The notes under the pieces were generated by a model. That model did no database searches. It saw only the letters and a program-made list of their open reading frames with translations, and was not told where the DNA came from. From the IMG/VR virus record IMGVR_UViG_3300047557_002630, positions 1 through 37,899 of that record: a DNA stretch of 37,899 bases. One strand, written 5' to 3'. This stretch comes from a virus. This document shows, in pieces, positions 1-7,547 of the stretch; position 1 is the first letter of the stretch, and every line of letters begins with the position of its first letter. The position numbers were made by a program, and so were the translations under genes.

Positions 1-76
1 CTCCTATGGTTAGAGATACTTGCCCCCCCTCCCTCACCGCACTTATTCAACTGTAACAACGATGACTTATGCCCGC

Positions 77-108
77 GGTTCCTGTCCCGAGCCGATGCGG
101 ACAGAACC
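77..108. repeat. Imperfect inverted repeat (hairpin) upstream of terS
   Basis: The left arm GGTTCCTGTCC (77-87) pairs with the right arm GGACAGAACC (99-108) with one bulged base and an 11-nt loop. There is no T-tract on either side, so it does not look like a rho-independent terminator. Position suggests a structural element of the packaging site or of the terminase leader. Confidence 0.5.
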
Positions 109-143
109 CTTGGAACAGGCGCGACGTTTCGGAGCGCCAGCGT

Positions 144-175
144 TGCTATCCCTGCTATTCCTGCTAGTTCTGCTA
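144..175. repeat. Four TGCTA repeats at 9-bp spacing
   Basis: TGCTA occurs at 144, 153, 162 and 171 with variable 4-nt spacers, a short tandem array with a 9-bp period. On the coding (minus) strand it reads TAGCA. Small terminases bind short repeats near cos or pac (the R sites of lambda cosB are the known example), so this is a reasonable candidate for terminase recognition. That role is inference. Confidence 0.5.
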
Positions 176-405
176 GACTGCTCCTAAGCCCCCGAACTGT
201 GGCACAAGTGCCGGGGTTAGAGTGCGATGCAGTCGCCCGCGCGATAAGAACACAGCCAACCGGTAGAAGCCCCGTAGGTTGCAGTTGTGTATTGTCGCTA
301 CAGTTGACTGCACACGGCGTAACCGCGCTAACTTCTCGGCGAGGTGTCCGCTTCGATTGGATAGAGTCCGCTCCAGCGACGTTATCTGATGGTAAGTTGC
401 CCTGC

Positions 406-738
406 CTAATTATAGCCACGCTCCGCCGCCTCTGCCGCCTCCTGACGTGTCTTCTTGGAATGGCACGACGCGCATAGGGTCTGCAGGTTTGTTTGGTCGT
501 ACGCCGCGCCTCCTGCCCGGAGAGGCACGATATGGTCGATGTGCGCTCCGAGCTCGCCACAGATTCGGCATAGCGGGAACTCCGATAGCTGCATCAGTCT
601 CAGCCGTCCCCAAGTCGAACTCTTGTAGATTCTGAGAGCTGCTTGCCGCGCCGGGTCGTTTGCGCGTCTTGCGTCGGCTGATGCTCGCGCGATTCTATCT
701 GCGTGAAACGAAGCCCAGGTCTTTATCTTTGCCGGCAT
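406..738 (-). CDS. HNH endonuclease, packaging-associated
   Basis: A 110-residue protein with a compact HNH domain. It has a CRICGE zinc knuckle near residue 57, the IDHIVPL core near residue 67, and NLQTLCASCHSKK in the C-terminal third, giving two CxxC pairs and the HNH/N active-site residues. In HK97-like phages an HNH protein of this size works with the terminase in cos cleavage and genome packaging. The gene precedes terS if the window ends are joined. GGAG lies 9 nt upstream of the ATG. The N-terminal half is basic and Ala/Arg-rich, as expected for DNA contact. Packaging involvement is inferred from family and position. Confidence 0.9.
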   Translation of the reverse strand: MPAKIKTWASFHADRIARASADARRANDPARQAALRIYKSSTWGRLRLMQLSEFPLCRICGELGAHIDHIVPLRAGGAAYDQTNLQTLCASCHSKKTRQEAAEAAERGYN

Positions 739-862
739 GAGTCGTCGCTCCGGAATAATAAGAGGCGTCGACCAGGCACCCTGCTACTGGTTTTACTGAT
801 TCGCGCTCCGTTCTGAGTAGTACAACAGAGGAGCACCGGACTGCCTATACCCACAAGAGGCG
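739..862. repeat. Intergenic region with a 10-bp direct repeat
   Basis: This 124-nt gap separates the HNH gene from the RusA-like gene. AAGAGGCGTC is repeated exactly at 760-769 and 855-864, the second copy running into the RusA stop codon. CCTATACCCAC at 844-854 matches a motif found upstream of the endolysin gene. No ORF with a usable start was found. It may hold a promoter for the HNH/terminase genes, but no clear -35/-10 pair is visible. Confidence 0.35.
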
Positions 863-1390
863 TCAGTTTGTGAAGGCAGAGAACCACTGTCGAAACGAGC
901 GACTGACGTCTGACCAGCGGCGAAGTACTAGCAGGGAGTAGTTGATCTCTAGACCTACATGTTCGGCTCTTACGGCCAGCACGTTGAGGCGTGAATCATC
1001 GTTAACGAGTCCCACTCCCCAGCCTCGCATCCGTTTAGTAGGTGGTTCGCACCAGTCTTTGATGGACGCCGCGCAATTATCCAGATCGAACCTTACCTTT
1101 CGTTTGGGGCACACTAACACCCCGACAACCTCTCTATCACCGAACGCCAGCCCCTTCTTCTTGTATATTTCGGCGCCGTGGTGATAGAGGGTTTCCATCG
1201 CCTTTAGGCGTTGGAGCACGTCGGGGTTCACGAAATTGCGCCCCGGCAGTTTGCTGTTTTTTAGGGAGGGAATGCGCGCAAGCTCTCCGTGAAACTCCAC
1301 CCGGATACTTGCTAGACCGCAGCCATCGTGGTCTGCCGAGACGAAGACTTCGCTCTGATGAACCCAATACGCGAGTCCCTTAGTTGGCAT
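863..1390 (-). CDS. RusA-like Holliday junction resolvase
   Basis: The C-terminal half has the RusA acidic pattern: FDLDNCAASIKDW followed by VNDDSRLNVLAV, giving the spaced aspartates that bind metal. The N-terminal part (SLKNSK, FVNPDVLQRLKAM) resembles the family's basic segment. RusA enzymes resolve four-way junctions and in phages process recombination or packaging intermediates. The ATG at 1390 was chosen because it overlaps the stop of the preceding gene (ATGCCAACTAA); a start at 1456 would add a 22-residue extension overlapping that gene for about 77 nt. With this start the protein is 175 residues, somewhat longer than E. coli RusA (about 120). The family call is from motif pattern only. 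Confidence 0.7.
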   Translation of the reverse strand: MPTKGLAYWVHQSEVFVSADHDGCGLASIRVEFHGELARIPSLKNSKLPGRNFVNPDVLQRLKAMETLYHHGAEIYKKKGLAFGDREVVGVLVCPKRKVRFDLDNCAASIKDWCEPPTKRMRGWGVGLVNDDSRLNVLAVRAEHVGLEINYSLLVLRRWSDVSRSFRQWFSAFTN

Positions 1391-1613
1391 CGGCAGGTTG
1401 CGCACAGTCAGACGCTGATGCTTCCCCGCCGTCCATTGACTCGCTTGCTCCGTCAAAGGCAGGAGAAGCGTCGTAGACAGACAGCTTAGAAAGTATGCCC
1501 TGTACTGCCTCGCATATTACAACCGCGTCCGGTGCGGACGGGTTCACTGAAATGTTAGCTAGTACCTGACGCAGTAGCTTTACCTCGGCGTCAGAAAAGA
1601 ATGGCTCTGTCAT
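1380..1613 (-). CDS. Small hypothetical protein following the fibre gene
   Basis: A 77-residue acidic protein, not recognised. It starts FFSDAEVKLLRQVLANISV and has a Ser/Ala/Asp-rich, probably disordered C-terminus. The ribosome site AACGGAGG, 3 nt before the ATG, is one of the strongest in the window, which supports real expression. It lies 9 nt after the stop of the collar fibre gene and overlaps the start of the RusA-like gene, so the three are probably cotranslated. Its position next to a fibre could suggest a fibre chaperone, but nothing in the sequence demonstrates that. Confidence 0.7.
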   Translation of the reverse strand: MTEPFFSDAEVKLLRQVLANISVNPSAPDAVVICEAVQGILSKLSVYDASPAFDGASESMDGGEASASDCAQPADAN

Positions 1614-1622
1614 GTTCCTCCG

Positions 1623-3680
1623 TTACGTTTTGACAATGTAGTTGACGACAGCGTAGTTGACCGCCGTCGACGTCGTATCCTGGTTACTATTACCATCAAC
1701 TCCACCGGTCACTAAGCCAATTCGTCCGGCAAAGTTGCCAGAGCCGTGCGTGTGATTTGGCGTCGAGTGAGTATGATTCGCACTGACACCAGCAGTTGTG
1801 CCAGACACCGCGTGAGTATGATCTATATTTGCAGCGTTTATAGAGATGCCAGTGTAAGAGGCATCCATTCTAGCGGCAGGGTTAGTGTACGTATCTGATA
1901 CGCCGCGCCTGTTGCTGCCACCTCCTGGTACGTCTAAAGTTCTCCAGATATTATGCGCGTGTCCAGGGTCTGAGACGCCGTGACTGTGACTTGCGTTCGC
2001 ACTCATTGCTCCACTCGTCGCGCTGAACGTGTGCGTGTGACCGGCTGATTCAGTACCGGTGGTGCCGCTACCGGAGGCTGAGATATTCAGGTCTGCGCCA
2101 GAGCCCATACCGTGATGGTGGCCGACCGTTTGATGCTTGTGAGTTATAGTTCTCGATGCGGCTGCAATTCCGTCGCTGTCTCCCAGAGCATCCGTGGCTC
2201 CTACGGCTGCTCCTGCGCCTAGCGGTACTCGTCGCTGAAGGTCAGGAAGGTTGAAAGTAGTTGAGCCGTCACCGCTTCCGTACGCCGTTCCGAGTGCTGT
2301 GAATAGGTCGGCGTAGGTAGTTCGTGAAACCGCTTGCCCCTGGCACAGCAGCCATCCCGAGGGAGCAGTTGACCCTGCATATGCTGTGATCATGCCGGCA
2401 GGTAGGAAGAAGGCTGATGCGTGGTAGCCGTCAACGGTGTCGGCATTAAGATTAGTGCAGACGGTCGTGCTTGCAACCGTTAGCGGCGCAGTCCCAGTAG
2501 AGACGGTAGACTCGATTGTATTAAACGCAGCGTCGCCTGCCGTTCCACTGAAGACCTCGGAGGTGTTAGTAGCGTCAGGTATACAGGTGAATTTGCTAGT
2601 GCTGTCGTCGTAACCGAAGAACCCGACCTTTGCGCCTGTCCCGTCGTGCCACCTGAACTCTATGCCTCGGTCCTTATTGTCGTCACTTGTCGGAGCTGTG
2701 TCGCCTCCGAGCGTCATTACTGGGTCGTCGATAGTGACAACCGTTGAGTTCACCGTTTGAGTTGTGCCGTTGACTATTAGGTTTCCGAGGACCGAAACGT
2801 CACCAGCCGGAGAAACAGATAGGAGGTTGTTGGCTGAACTGTTTTGAACCTCAAGAATGTTAGCTGTCGCGCTCGCAGCTCCTCTTACAATAAGCCCCTT
2901 GCGGTCGGCTGCTGCGGCAACTACGTTCACTTGCGCGAGCCCAGTTAAAGTAGATATGCCGAAGCCCACTCGCGGCGCGGCTGTAGACCCGGCTGTCTTG
3001 CCCTCGACTCGCATAGCTTCCGCGTCAGCCGCTGCGCCCATCCTAATAGAGAAGGTCACGCCGTCGTCGCCACAGGCAATGAAACCGCCTGTATAGTTGC
3101 CGTATTGAAGGTAGCTCTTTCCGACTCTTATCCACTGATAGTTTGCCCACATATACATCGAGACGGTCGAGCCGCTCCTCGCGTATAAGTCGGCCTGGGA
3201 GCCTACGTTGTTTACGTCGAACAATACCGCGTCTGCTGAGTTTCTCACCTCAAAGACGTTGGCTGTTTGACCAGCTATGCCTTTCGCAATTAGAGCCTGG
3301 GAAGACGTGGCAGGTGAGGAGAAAGTCTTGAGCCCGGTAAACGTCTGAGTGCCGGTGGTTACAACGCCACGAGCTGTAGTGCTTGCGTCCGGTAGGTTGA
3401 AAGTATGCGTCGAGGTTGAACTGCTGATGGCGAAGTTAGTCCCGCTGGTGCCAGTTGCAAACGTCTGCGTAGAGGCTGTGAGACCTCCTAGCGACGAAAT
3501 GCCTCCGCCGCCCCCTCCCCCGCCAGCGCCGATCTGAACGATGCTTGGAGTGCCATCGTCTTTCTTGAAGAACAGCAGTCCGTCGTACGTGTTGAGAAAA
3601 ATCTCCCCGAGCTCAATCGAGCCTGTGGTCGGCACGGCCCCTTGCGTAGCCGAGCGCCTATGTTTGATTGTTACTGTCAT
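1623..3680 (-). CDS. Tail fibre with collar domain and His-rich tip
   Basis: A 685-residue receptor-binding type fibre. Residues 1-50 resemble the N-terminal domain of phage fibre/tropism proteins (TIKHRRS, then ELGEIFLNTYDGLLFF), followed by a Gly run and low-complexity Ser/Thr/Ala repeats. A phage tail collar domain lies at about 428-500 (APSGWLLCQG, GSGDGSTTFNLPDL). The last 170 residues contain many HxH pairs (HKHQTVGHHHG, HTHTF, HSHG, HAHN), as in metal-binding tips of T4 gp12-type fibres, and end IGLVTGG...NYIVKT. The tip is homologous to the fibre at 19673-20704. The ribosome site GGGAGGGG lies 6 nt upstream. Attachment to host surface structures is inferred. Confidence 0.9.
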   Translation of the reverse strand: MTVTIKHRRSATQGAVPTTGSIELGEIFLNTYDGLLFFKKDDGTPSIVQIGAGGGGGGGGISSLGGLTASTQTFATGTSGTNFAISSSTSTHTFNLPDASTTARGVVTTGTQTFTGLKTFSSPATSSQALIAKGIAGQTANVFEVRNSADAVLFDVNNVGSQADLYARSGSTVSMYMWANYQWIRVGKSYLQYGNYTGGFIACGDDGVTFSIRMGAAADAEAMRVEGKTAGSTAAPRVGFGISTLTGLAQVNVVAAAADRKGLIVRGAASATANILEVQNSSANNLLSVSPAGDVSVLGNLIVNGTTQTVNSTVVTIDDPVMTLGGDTAPTSDDNKDRGIEFRWHDGTGAKVGFFGYDDSTSKFTCIPDATNTSEVFSGTAGDAAFNTIESTVSTGTAPLTVASTTVCTNLNADTVDGYHASAFFLPAGMITAYAGSTAPSGWLLCQGQAVSRTTYADLFTALGTAYGSGDGSTTFNLPDLQRRVPLGAGAAVGATDALGDSDGIAAASRTITHKHQTVGHHHGMGSGADLNISASGSGTTGTESAGHTHTFSATSGAMSANASHSHGVSDPGHAHNIWRTLDVPGGGSNRRGVSDTYTNPAARMDASYTGISINAANIDHTHAVSGTTAGVSANHTHSTPNHTHGSGNFAGRIGLVTGGVDGNSNQDTTSTAVNYAVVNYIVKT

Positions 3681-3696
3681 CCTGACCCCTCCCGAC

Positions 3697-3740
3697 GCGG
3701 CGACCGTCGCCGCTACTCGGTCACTCCGTTGCTACAACGG
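3697..3740 (-). other. Two hairpins between fibre genes
   Basis: Between the stop of the upstream fibre and the ribosome site of the next there are two perfect inverted repeats: GCGGCGAC/GTCGCCGC at 3697-3713 with one unpaired centre base, and CCGTTG/CAACGG at 3726-3740 with a 3-nt centre. Neither has a U-tract, so transcription termination is unlikely. RNA processing, or slowing of translation between two fibre genes made in different amounts, is possible but unproven. Confidence 0.4.
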
Positions 3741-5282
3741 TCAGAAGGTTCCGCAATCGAAAGTTATCCCGTCGATAGACCCACCTGTGATGCTGACGTT
3801 GTTTGCGTTCTGTGTGCTCAGTGTACCGAGCCCGGTGATATCGGTATTCGGGATTGTAGCAGACGCCGTCATCGCCGATGTGCCGCTGCCTTTGACGTAG
3901 CCTGTTAGCGTAGTCGCTCCGGTTCCTCCCTTTGACACCGACAGGGTTCCGCCTATGTTGTCGAGCGTGAGATTGGCTTCCGATACGTCGACCGTCGGAT
4001 TGCCCGAAACCCCATCGCCGTTGGATACCGACAACTTCGATGAACCGGCTGTTAGCGTCCTCCCGGCTACAGTTGCAGAACCGGTGCGAACAATAAGTCC
4101 CGACGTGGTTAGGTTATGGAGAGCAAGAGCCTGTCCGGTTAGAGCGACGGCATCCGCTTCCACGGCTATGCCTGTGCCAGCTCCAACGTCGAGCTGATTT
4201 CCTGTTTTGGTAAGACCAGCACCGGCGATAACCTGACCTGCACCGTTGAACTGAACAAACGTAACGTCTGTCGCGCCTACGGTTCCGCCAGAGTCAACGG
4301 TACAGAGGAACCCGATCTCCGCGTTCACTGTGCCCTGCTCGACAAACAGGTAAGCCGAGACAAACTCTGACCAGGCGTTCATGTCGGCGCTACGTGACCA
4401 GGCGCCAGACGCTACGACATACACACCGTTCGCACTCGCCGAAGTCTGGTCTTTGAGTAGGACGCGGTCGCCAGCGATGAGGGATACGCCGTCGACAGTC
4501 ATCGTGCCGGACAGCGAGGAAATGTTTGCTGTCGAAGCCGCCTTGACAGACTGCTTTGGATTGAGCCCCTGAATCGCTGAGTCGACGTAAATCTTTGTTG
4601 CCGCGTCTTGATCGTTTACAGGGTTGGCGAGCCCTGTAATCTTCTGGGAGTTGAAGTCCACAGACGCGGTTGGAGCTGCCATCTGATCAAGCCGATTCAG
4701 ACGGACACGCGCATCAGTGAAGTAGAGGTTGCTCCCCTCTGAAATCTCGGTAGTCGAGAGTCCCACGTTGCCAGTCAGACCGTTGACGCTAGTAACTGGG
4801 AAAGCAATCGCGGTGTTTGAGGCAGCCGTCAGACGACCCTTAGAGTCCACCGTTAGCGATGTCACTTGTGTGCTGCTGCCGTAACTACCGGCTATGACGG
4901 CTGTGTTTGCTAGCGTTGCCGCGATAGCCGCGTTAGCTGTCCCGTCGAAGGAAGCAGAGCCTGTCGCATCACCAGTAAGAGAGAGCGTTCGGGAAGTTTG
5001 GAGAGCTGTGGCTGTCCCTGCGTTCCCGGTGATGGAGCCTGTGATGGTAGTTGAGAAAGTCTTCGTTCCGGTAACCGTCTGCGTACCGCTGAGAGTAAGA
5101 AACGCGCCTTTACCACCGATGGCCTCAACAGTCGTGGCAGAGCCGCCAGCACCGCCAGTACCGATACCAATATAAAGTGAATTGTCTGCCTCGTTGAATG
5201 CAAGCTCTGCGTTCTGGAGCGACGACGGAGCCCCTGCCGAACCGTTTGCTGCACGTCTCTTGATGCGTATTGTGTTTGCCAT
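3741..5282 (-). CDS. Tail fibre protein, repeat-rich
   Basis: A 513-residue elongated structural protein. Residues 1-42 ([10 protein letters not shown], then [18 protein letters not shown]) form a fibre-attachment type N-terminus that resembles that of the 685-residue fibre downstream. The rest is beta-rich Ser/Thr/Gly/Ala sequence with motifs common in phage fibres: [62 protein letters not shown], and [16 protein letters not shown] near the C-terminus. No collar or chaperone domain is seen, so it may be a shaft or a companion fibre to the 685-residue protein. It lies 9 nt after a small collagen-like ORF and appears cotranscribed with it. Confidence 0.88.
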   Translation of the reverse strand: MANTIRIKRRAANGSAGAPSSLQNAELAFNEADNSLYIGIGTGGAGGSATTVEAIGGKGAFLTLSGTQTVTGTKTFSTTITGSITGNAGTATALQTSRTLSLTGDATGSASFDGTANAAIAATLANTAVIAGSYGSSTQVTSLTVDSKGRLTAASNTAIAFPVTSVNGLTGNVGLSTTEISEGSNLYFTDARVRLNRLDQMAAPTASVDFNSQKITGLANPVNDQDAATKIYVDSAIQGLNPKQSVKAASTANISSLSGTMTVDGVSLIAGDRVLLKDQTSASANGVYVVASGAWSRSADMNAWSEFVSAYLFVEQGTVNAEIGFLCTVDSGGTVGATDVTFVQFNGAGQVIAGAGLTKTGNQLDVGAGTGIAVEADAVALTGQALALHNLTTSGLIVRTGSATVAGRTLTAGSSKLSVSNGDGVSGNPTVDVSEANLTLDNIGGTLSVSKGGTGATTLTGYVKGSGTSAMTASATIPNTDITGLGTLSTQNANNVSITGGSIDGITFDCGTF

Positions 5283-5291
5283 AGTGTGTCT

Positions 5292-5531
5292 CTAAAAGTT
5301 CCCGCCGTCTGTTAGTTCTACTGCCGCTCGGTTTATCCACGTGGACTCCCCTGCGTTGAAACTTAGCAGATCATTGTTTACCAGATTCGTGAGGGTCACG
5401 TTATACCCGCCAACGATCATTCCAGAACTGGACCCTGCTGGTCCTTGTATGCCAATCGTCGTGACTGTAACTGCGCCGCTTTCGTCAACCGTTACAGTGC
5501 TGGAGTCTGTTACGACTACGGTGTCGGTCAT
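5292..5531 (-). CDS. Small fibre-associated protein with GPAG motif
   Basis: A 79-residue protein. The first half is Val/Thr-rich (TDTVVVTDSSTVTV), then comes a short IGIQGPAG collagen-like turn of the type that precedes trimeric fibre domains, and the C-terminus is LLSFNAGESTWINRAA. Similar short segments occur inside larger phage fibres, so this may be a detached fibre domain or an adaptor subunit. The start overlaps the preceding stop (ATGA), showing translational coupling to the 115-aa structural protein upstream. It is not assigned to a named family. Confidence 0.75.
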   Translation of the reverse strand: MTDTVVVTDSSTVTVDESGAVTVTTIGIQGPAGSSSGMIVGGYNVTLTNLVNNDLLSFNAGESTWINRAAVELTDGGNF

Positions 5532-5875
5532 CGCGTAACCTCCGCCGATATCGTGACGTCTCCCTGTAGAAGCCTGACGGTCGTACTGATGGGGGAATAG
5601 AGCTCGATATCGTAGACGCCGACTCCGGGAGTGAGGGCAGCCGTCTCTTGTGCTGTAGCCGTGATCGTTACGGTCCCGGCAGCTCCGCCGAGGGCTATCT
5701 TCCCGCTCTGGGAAGTCCTCTCAAGAATCACCTTCGGGCTACGCGCAAACGGTCGCACCTGCATCTTCGCAGTGTATCCGGTGAGGTCCACGACCTGGTT
5801 GTTGCCGTCTTTATAGGTGAGGGCGAGCGTAAACGTAGCCCCTTGCTCTATCGTGATGTCGTACTGTCCAGCCAT
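5528..5875 (-). CDS. Probable phage structural protein, beta-sandwich type
   Basis: A 115-residue protein beginning with the pattern YDITIEQGATFTLALTYKDG, then VDLTGYTAKMQVRPF, and ending GVGVYDIELYSP...RLLQGDVTISAEVTR. This pattern is common in small proteins next to fibre or baseplate genes of siphoviruses and is predicted to be all-beta; I do not recall a specific domain name. The ATG at 5875 was chosen over the upstream GTG at 5884 because AGGAG sits 8 nt before it. It is the first gene of the fibre operon and is coupled to the next gene by ATGA. A fibre-anchoring role is inference from location. Confidence 0.78.
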   Translation of the reverse strand: MAGQYDITIEQGATFTLALTYKDGNNQVVDLTGYTAKMQVRPFARSPKVILERTSQSGKIALGGAAGTVTITATAQETAALTPGVGVYDIELYSPISTTVRLLQGDVTISAEVTR

Positions 5876-5936
5876 CGAGAACACTCCTGGCCAGATGATA
5901 ACAGGAGCCGCCGGAAGTCCCGATACCTGTAAGGAG

Positions 5937-6152
5937 CTAGAAACTGTACGACCTGAGATACCTGCGGAAGTCGATAAGCACCGCGTCCGGACACTTTTGC
6001 CCGCTCTCTCCAGCCTCGCAACAGACGCTCTGCACTAAGGCCGCCACGCAACGTACTGCGTCGGCGTCGCCTAGGCGCCAGCTTATAGCATCGGTCGCGT
6101 CGTCTACCGAGAGCACTGCGACCGTGCGTCCGTTTGCGTCACTTATTTCCAT
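5937..6152 (-). CDS. Small hypothetical protein, Cys-containing
   Basis: A 71-residue protein, not recognised. It reads ISDANGRTVAVLSVDDATDAISW at the N-terminus, with three cysteines in a central QSVCCEAGESGQKCPD segment and a basic Arg/Tyr end. The start overlaps the stop of the 179-aa gene upstream by 14 nt. The 52 nt after it, before the ribosome site of the fibre operon, contain nothing identifiable. The overlap and the absence of a better reading frame support it as a gene; its function is unknown. Confidence 0.6.
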   Translation of the reverse strand: MEISDANGRTVAVLSVDDATDAISWRLGDADAVRCVAALVQSVCCEAGESGQKCPDAVLIDFRRYLRSYSF

Positions 6153-6678
6153 TCCCGATACGTTTTAACACCTCCGCCGAAATCGCGGCAGAGGGAAATG
6201 AGGTTTGAGAAAGCATCCTTCGGTCAGTCGACTGCCGAAGACCAGCCAGGACGCGCCAGAAGTGAGCGCGGTTCGCTGCCTCGTCTTCAGAGCGCCAGGA
6301 ACATATCTCCGACCAGCCCATCGTTTCCACCGCCCTCTCGACAAGACTGCTCTTCCGTCGAATTTCGTACATAGCAGAGGCTTGATTGTACCGACCGAAA
6401 CGCCTGATTGCGTCGAGAACGATTCTATACGCCTCTCCCTCCGAGAGCTCCGACTCTGACTTCTCGTTCTGCTTCCTGAGCGCTGTAGCAACCATGCCGA
6501 TCGTCGGAGGGAACGTGCCCGTGTAAGACATCAGCACCTCAACTGCCGCTCTCTGAACCGCATCGTACTCACAGCTACCCAGAGCGGAGTACCAGAGATT
6601 CACCAGCGTTTCAGTCACCTCCACCGAGTACTGCTGCATAAGCATTGCCACTACCATCCCCGTCTCGAGTTTTGTCAT
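6139..6678 (-). CDS. Helicase loader / G39P-like replication protein
   Basis: A 179-residue protein whose N-terminal half matches the G39P/DnaI-associated pattern: YSVEVTETLVNLWYSALGSCEYDAV, then a helix ending FPPTIGMVATALR (residues about 18-68). In SPP1, G39P loads and inhibits the replicative helicase. No Walker A motif is present, so it is not an ATPase loader. It starts 4 nt inside the end of the DUF4373-like gene (ATGA), and such initiator-plus-loader pairs are typical of phage replication modules. No phage DnaB-type helicase is present in the window, so it would recruit the host helicase. The assignment rests on pattern and context. Confidence 0.6.
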   Translation of the reverse strand: MTKLETGMVVAMLMQQYSVEVTETLVNLWYSALGSCEYDAVQRAAVEVLMSYTGTFPPTIGMVATALRKQNEKSESELSEGEAYRIVLDAIRRFGRYNQASAMYEIRRKSSLVERAVETMGWSEICSWRSEDEAANRAHFWRVLAGLRQSTDRRMLSQTSFPSAAISAEVLKRIGNGNK

Positions 6679-7547
6679 CTGTCATCCTCCTGCTCTGCCA
6701 GTTTGAGTAGTGTTTGGGCTGTTCTCGCCTCGCGCCCTGAAAGCCTCGTAGCGCCGTTTCTTGCTCCACCCGAGGGTAAGTGCAGCCCTTGCCATTCGTT
6801 TGCCACAGTAGCGCTAATAGCGCCTATAAACGCGTCTGGGTGCTGCGCCCACCGCGCGAGCTGCGCGTTCTGGCTCTGCACCGTGCGGTAAGGCTTCCGG
6901 ATCGACTTCCGGTAGGTGAGGAATCTGTCCCATGCCTCCCGGTGCTGAGGCGTGTCTAGCGAAGCAGGGAACACCACGCCATCTGATAGTCTTGTTTTAG
7001 TTTCTGTATCTGTCTTTGTTTCTGTTTCTGTTTCTGTTTGATCTACAATCCTCCGCGAATCGCTAACACTTCGCTTACGTTTGGTAGGCATGTTGTCTAC
7101 AGATCGTCCGCATGTTGTATCCGCTCCGACGACAGATGCAGTCGATGAGGTCTTCTTCGCGCTGCCGTCTGCTGTCAGATCGTGGTCGGGTTGAATCGTT
7201 TTGATTGCTCTCCGACTCGACGCGTACTGCCAGCGTTCCTGTATGCCGCGCGACGTGAGGATCGGTTCGCTGCCTGTGGCCAGTTTCCTATCGAAGAATC
7301 CGTCCTCAATCAGTAGCTCGACTATCGCGTTAACCCGCTCTAGAGGCTCCCCGGCTCTTCGAGCGAACTTCATTCGGTCTCGCTCCGACCACGACAGGTA
7401 GTACCCTGTCTTATACACCTCTCCGAGCAGTCGGATCAGAATCCCCACCCCGTAATGCCCGTGCTCTGCGAGCAGCATCGTCAGCTTATTGTCCTCTAGC
7501 CAGTCGACGTCGACCGGAAAGAAATCAAGACCAATTCTCGTCTTCAT
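6675..7547 (-). CDS. DUF4373-like replication initiation protein
   Basis: Residues about 6-100 match the Lin1244/DUF4373-type N-terminal domain seen in phage replication proteins: GLDFFPVDVDWLEDNKLTML, then HYGVGILIRLLGEVYKTGYYL, and NAIVELLIEDGFFD. A Ser/Thr/Arg-rich linker follows, with an acidic-basic TETETETKTDTETKT stretch encoded by six hexanucleotide units. The C-terminal part (TPQHREAWDRFLTYRKSIRKPY) resembles the end of other phage initiators. At 290 residues the size is typical. It is followed by a G39P-like gene, supporting an origin-binding or primosome role. The 7001-7036 repeat could sit within an origin, but that is speculation. Confidence 0.7.
   Translation of the reverse strand: MKTRIGLDFFPVDVDWLEDNKLTMLLAEHGHYGVGILIRLLGEVYKTGYYLSWSERDRMKFARRAGEPLERVNAIVELLIEDGFFDRKLATGSEPILTSRGIQERWQYASSRRAIKTIQPDHDLTADGSAKKTSSTASVVGADTTCGRSVDNMPTKRKRSVSDSRRIVDQTETETETKTDTETKTRLSDGVVFPASLDTPQHREAWDRFLTYRKSIRKPYRTVQSQNAQLARWAQHPDAFIGAISATVANEWQGLHLPSGGARNGATRLSGREARTAQTLLKLAEQEDDR
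7001..7036. repeat. Hexanucleotide tandem repeat in replication gene
   Basis: Six 6-bp units with consensus TTTCTG (two units diverged) lie within the DUF4373-like gene and encode the Thr-Glu/Thr-Lys linker. On the plus strand the tract is T/C/G-only and on the minus strand nearly purine-only. Origins within initiator genes are common in phages, so it may be an origin element as well as a flexible linker. It could also expand or contract by slippage in 6-nt steps without breaking the frame. Confidence 0.6.

Larger units (their letters stand above)
1..405. other. Noncoding packaging-region candidate
   Basis: No convincing gene is visible on either strand. The stretch lies between the HNH endonuclease stop and, if the ends are joined, the small terminase start, the usual place for a cos site in HK97-like phages. 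It contains a C-rich tract at 23-33, an imperfect hairpin at 77-108, four TGCTA copies spaced 9 bp at 144-175, and a 5-bp-stem palindrome (GGCAC-AA-GTGCC) at 201-212 flanked by CCCC and GGGG. Assigning it to packaging is inference from position; no cleavage site can be placed from sequence alone. Confidence 0.45.

Noticed and set aside
199-477. Plus-strand ORF of 92 codons at the left end
   Set aside because: It overlaps the HNH gene antisense, has no ribosome site and reads as low-complexity Cys/Arg/Leu sequence without any motif.
1623-5282. Diversity-generating retroelement acting on the fibre genes
   Set aside because: The fibre N-termini resemble tropism proteins, but there is no reverse transcriptase and no template/variable repeat pair in the window.
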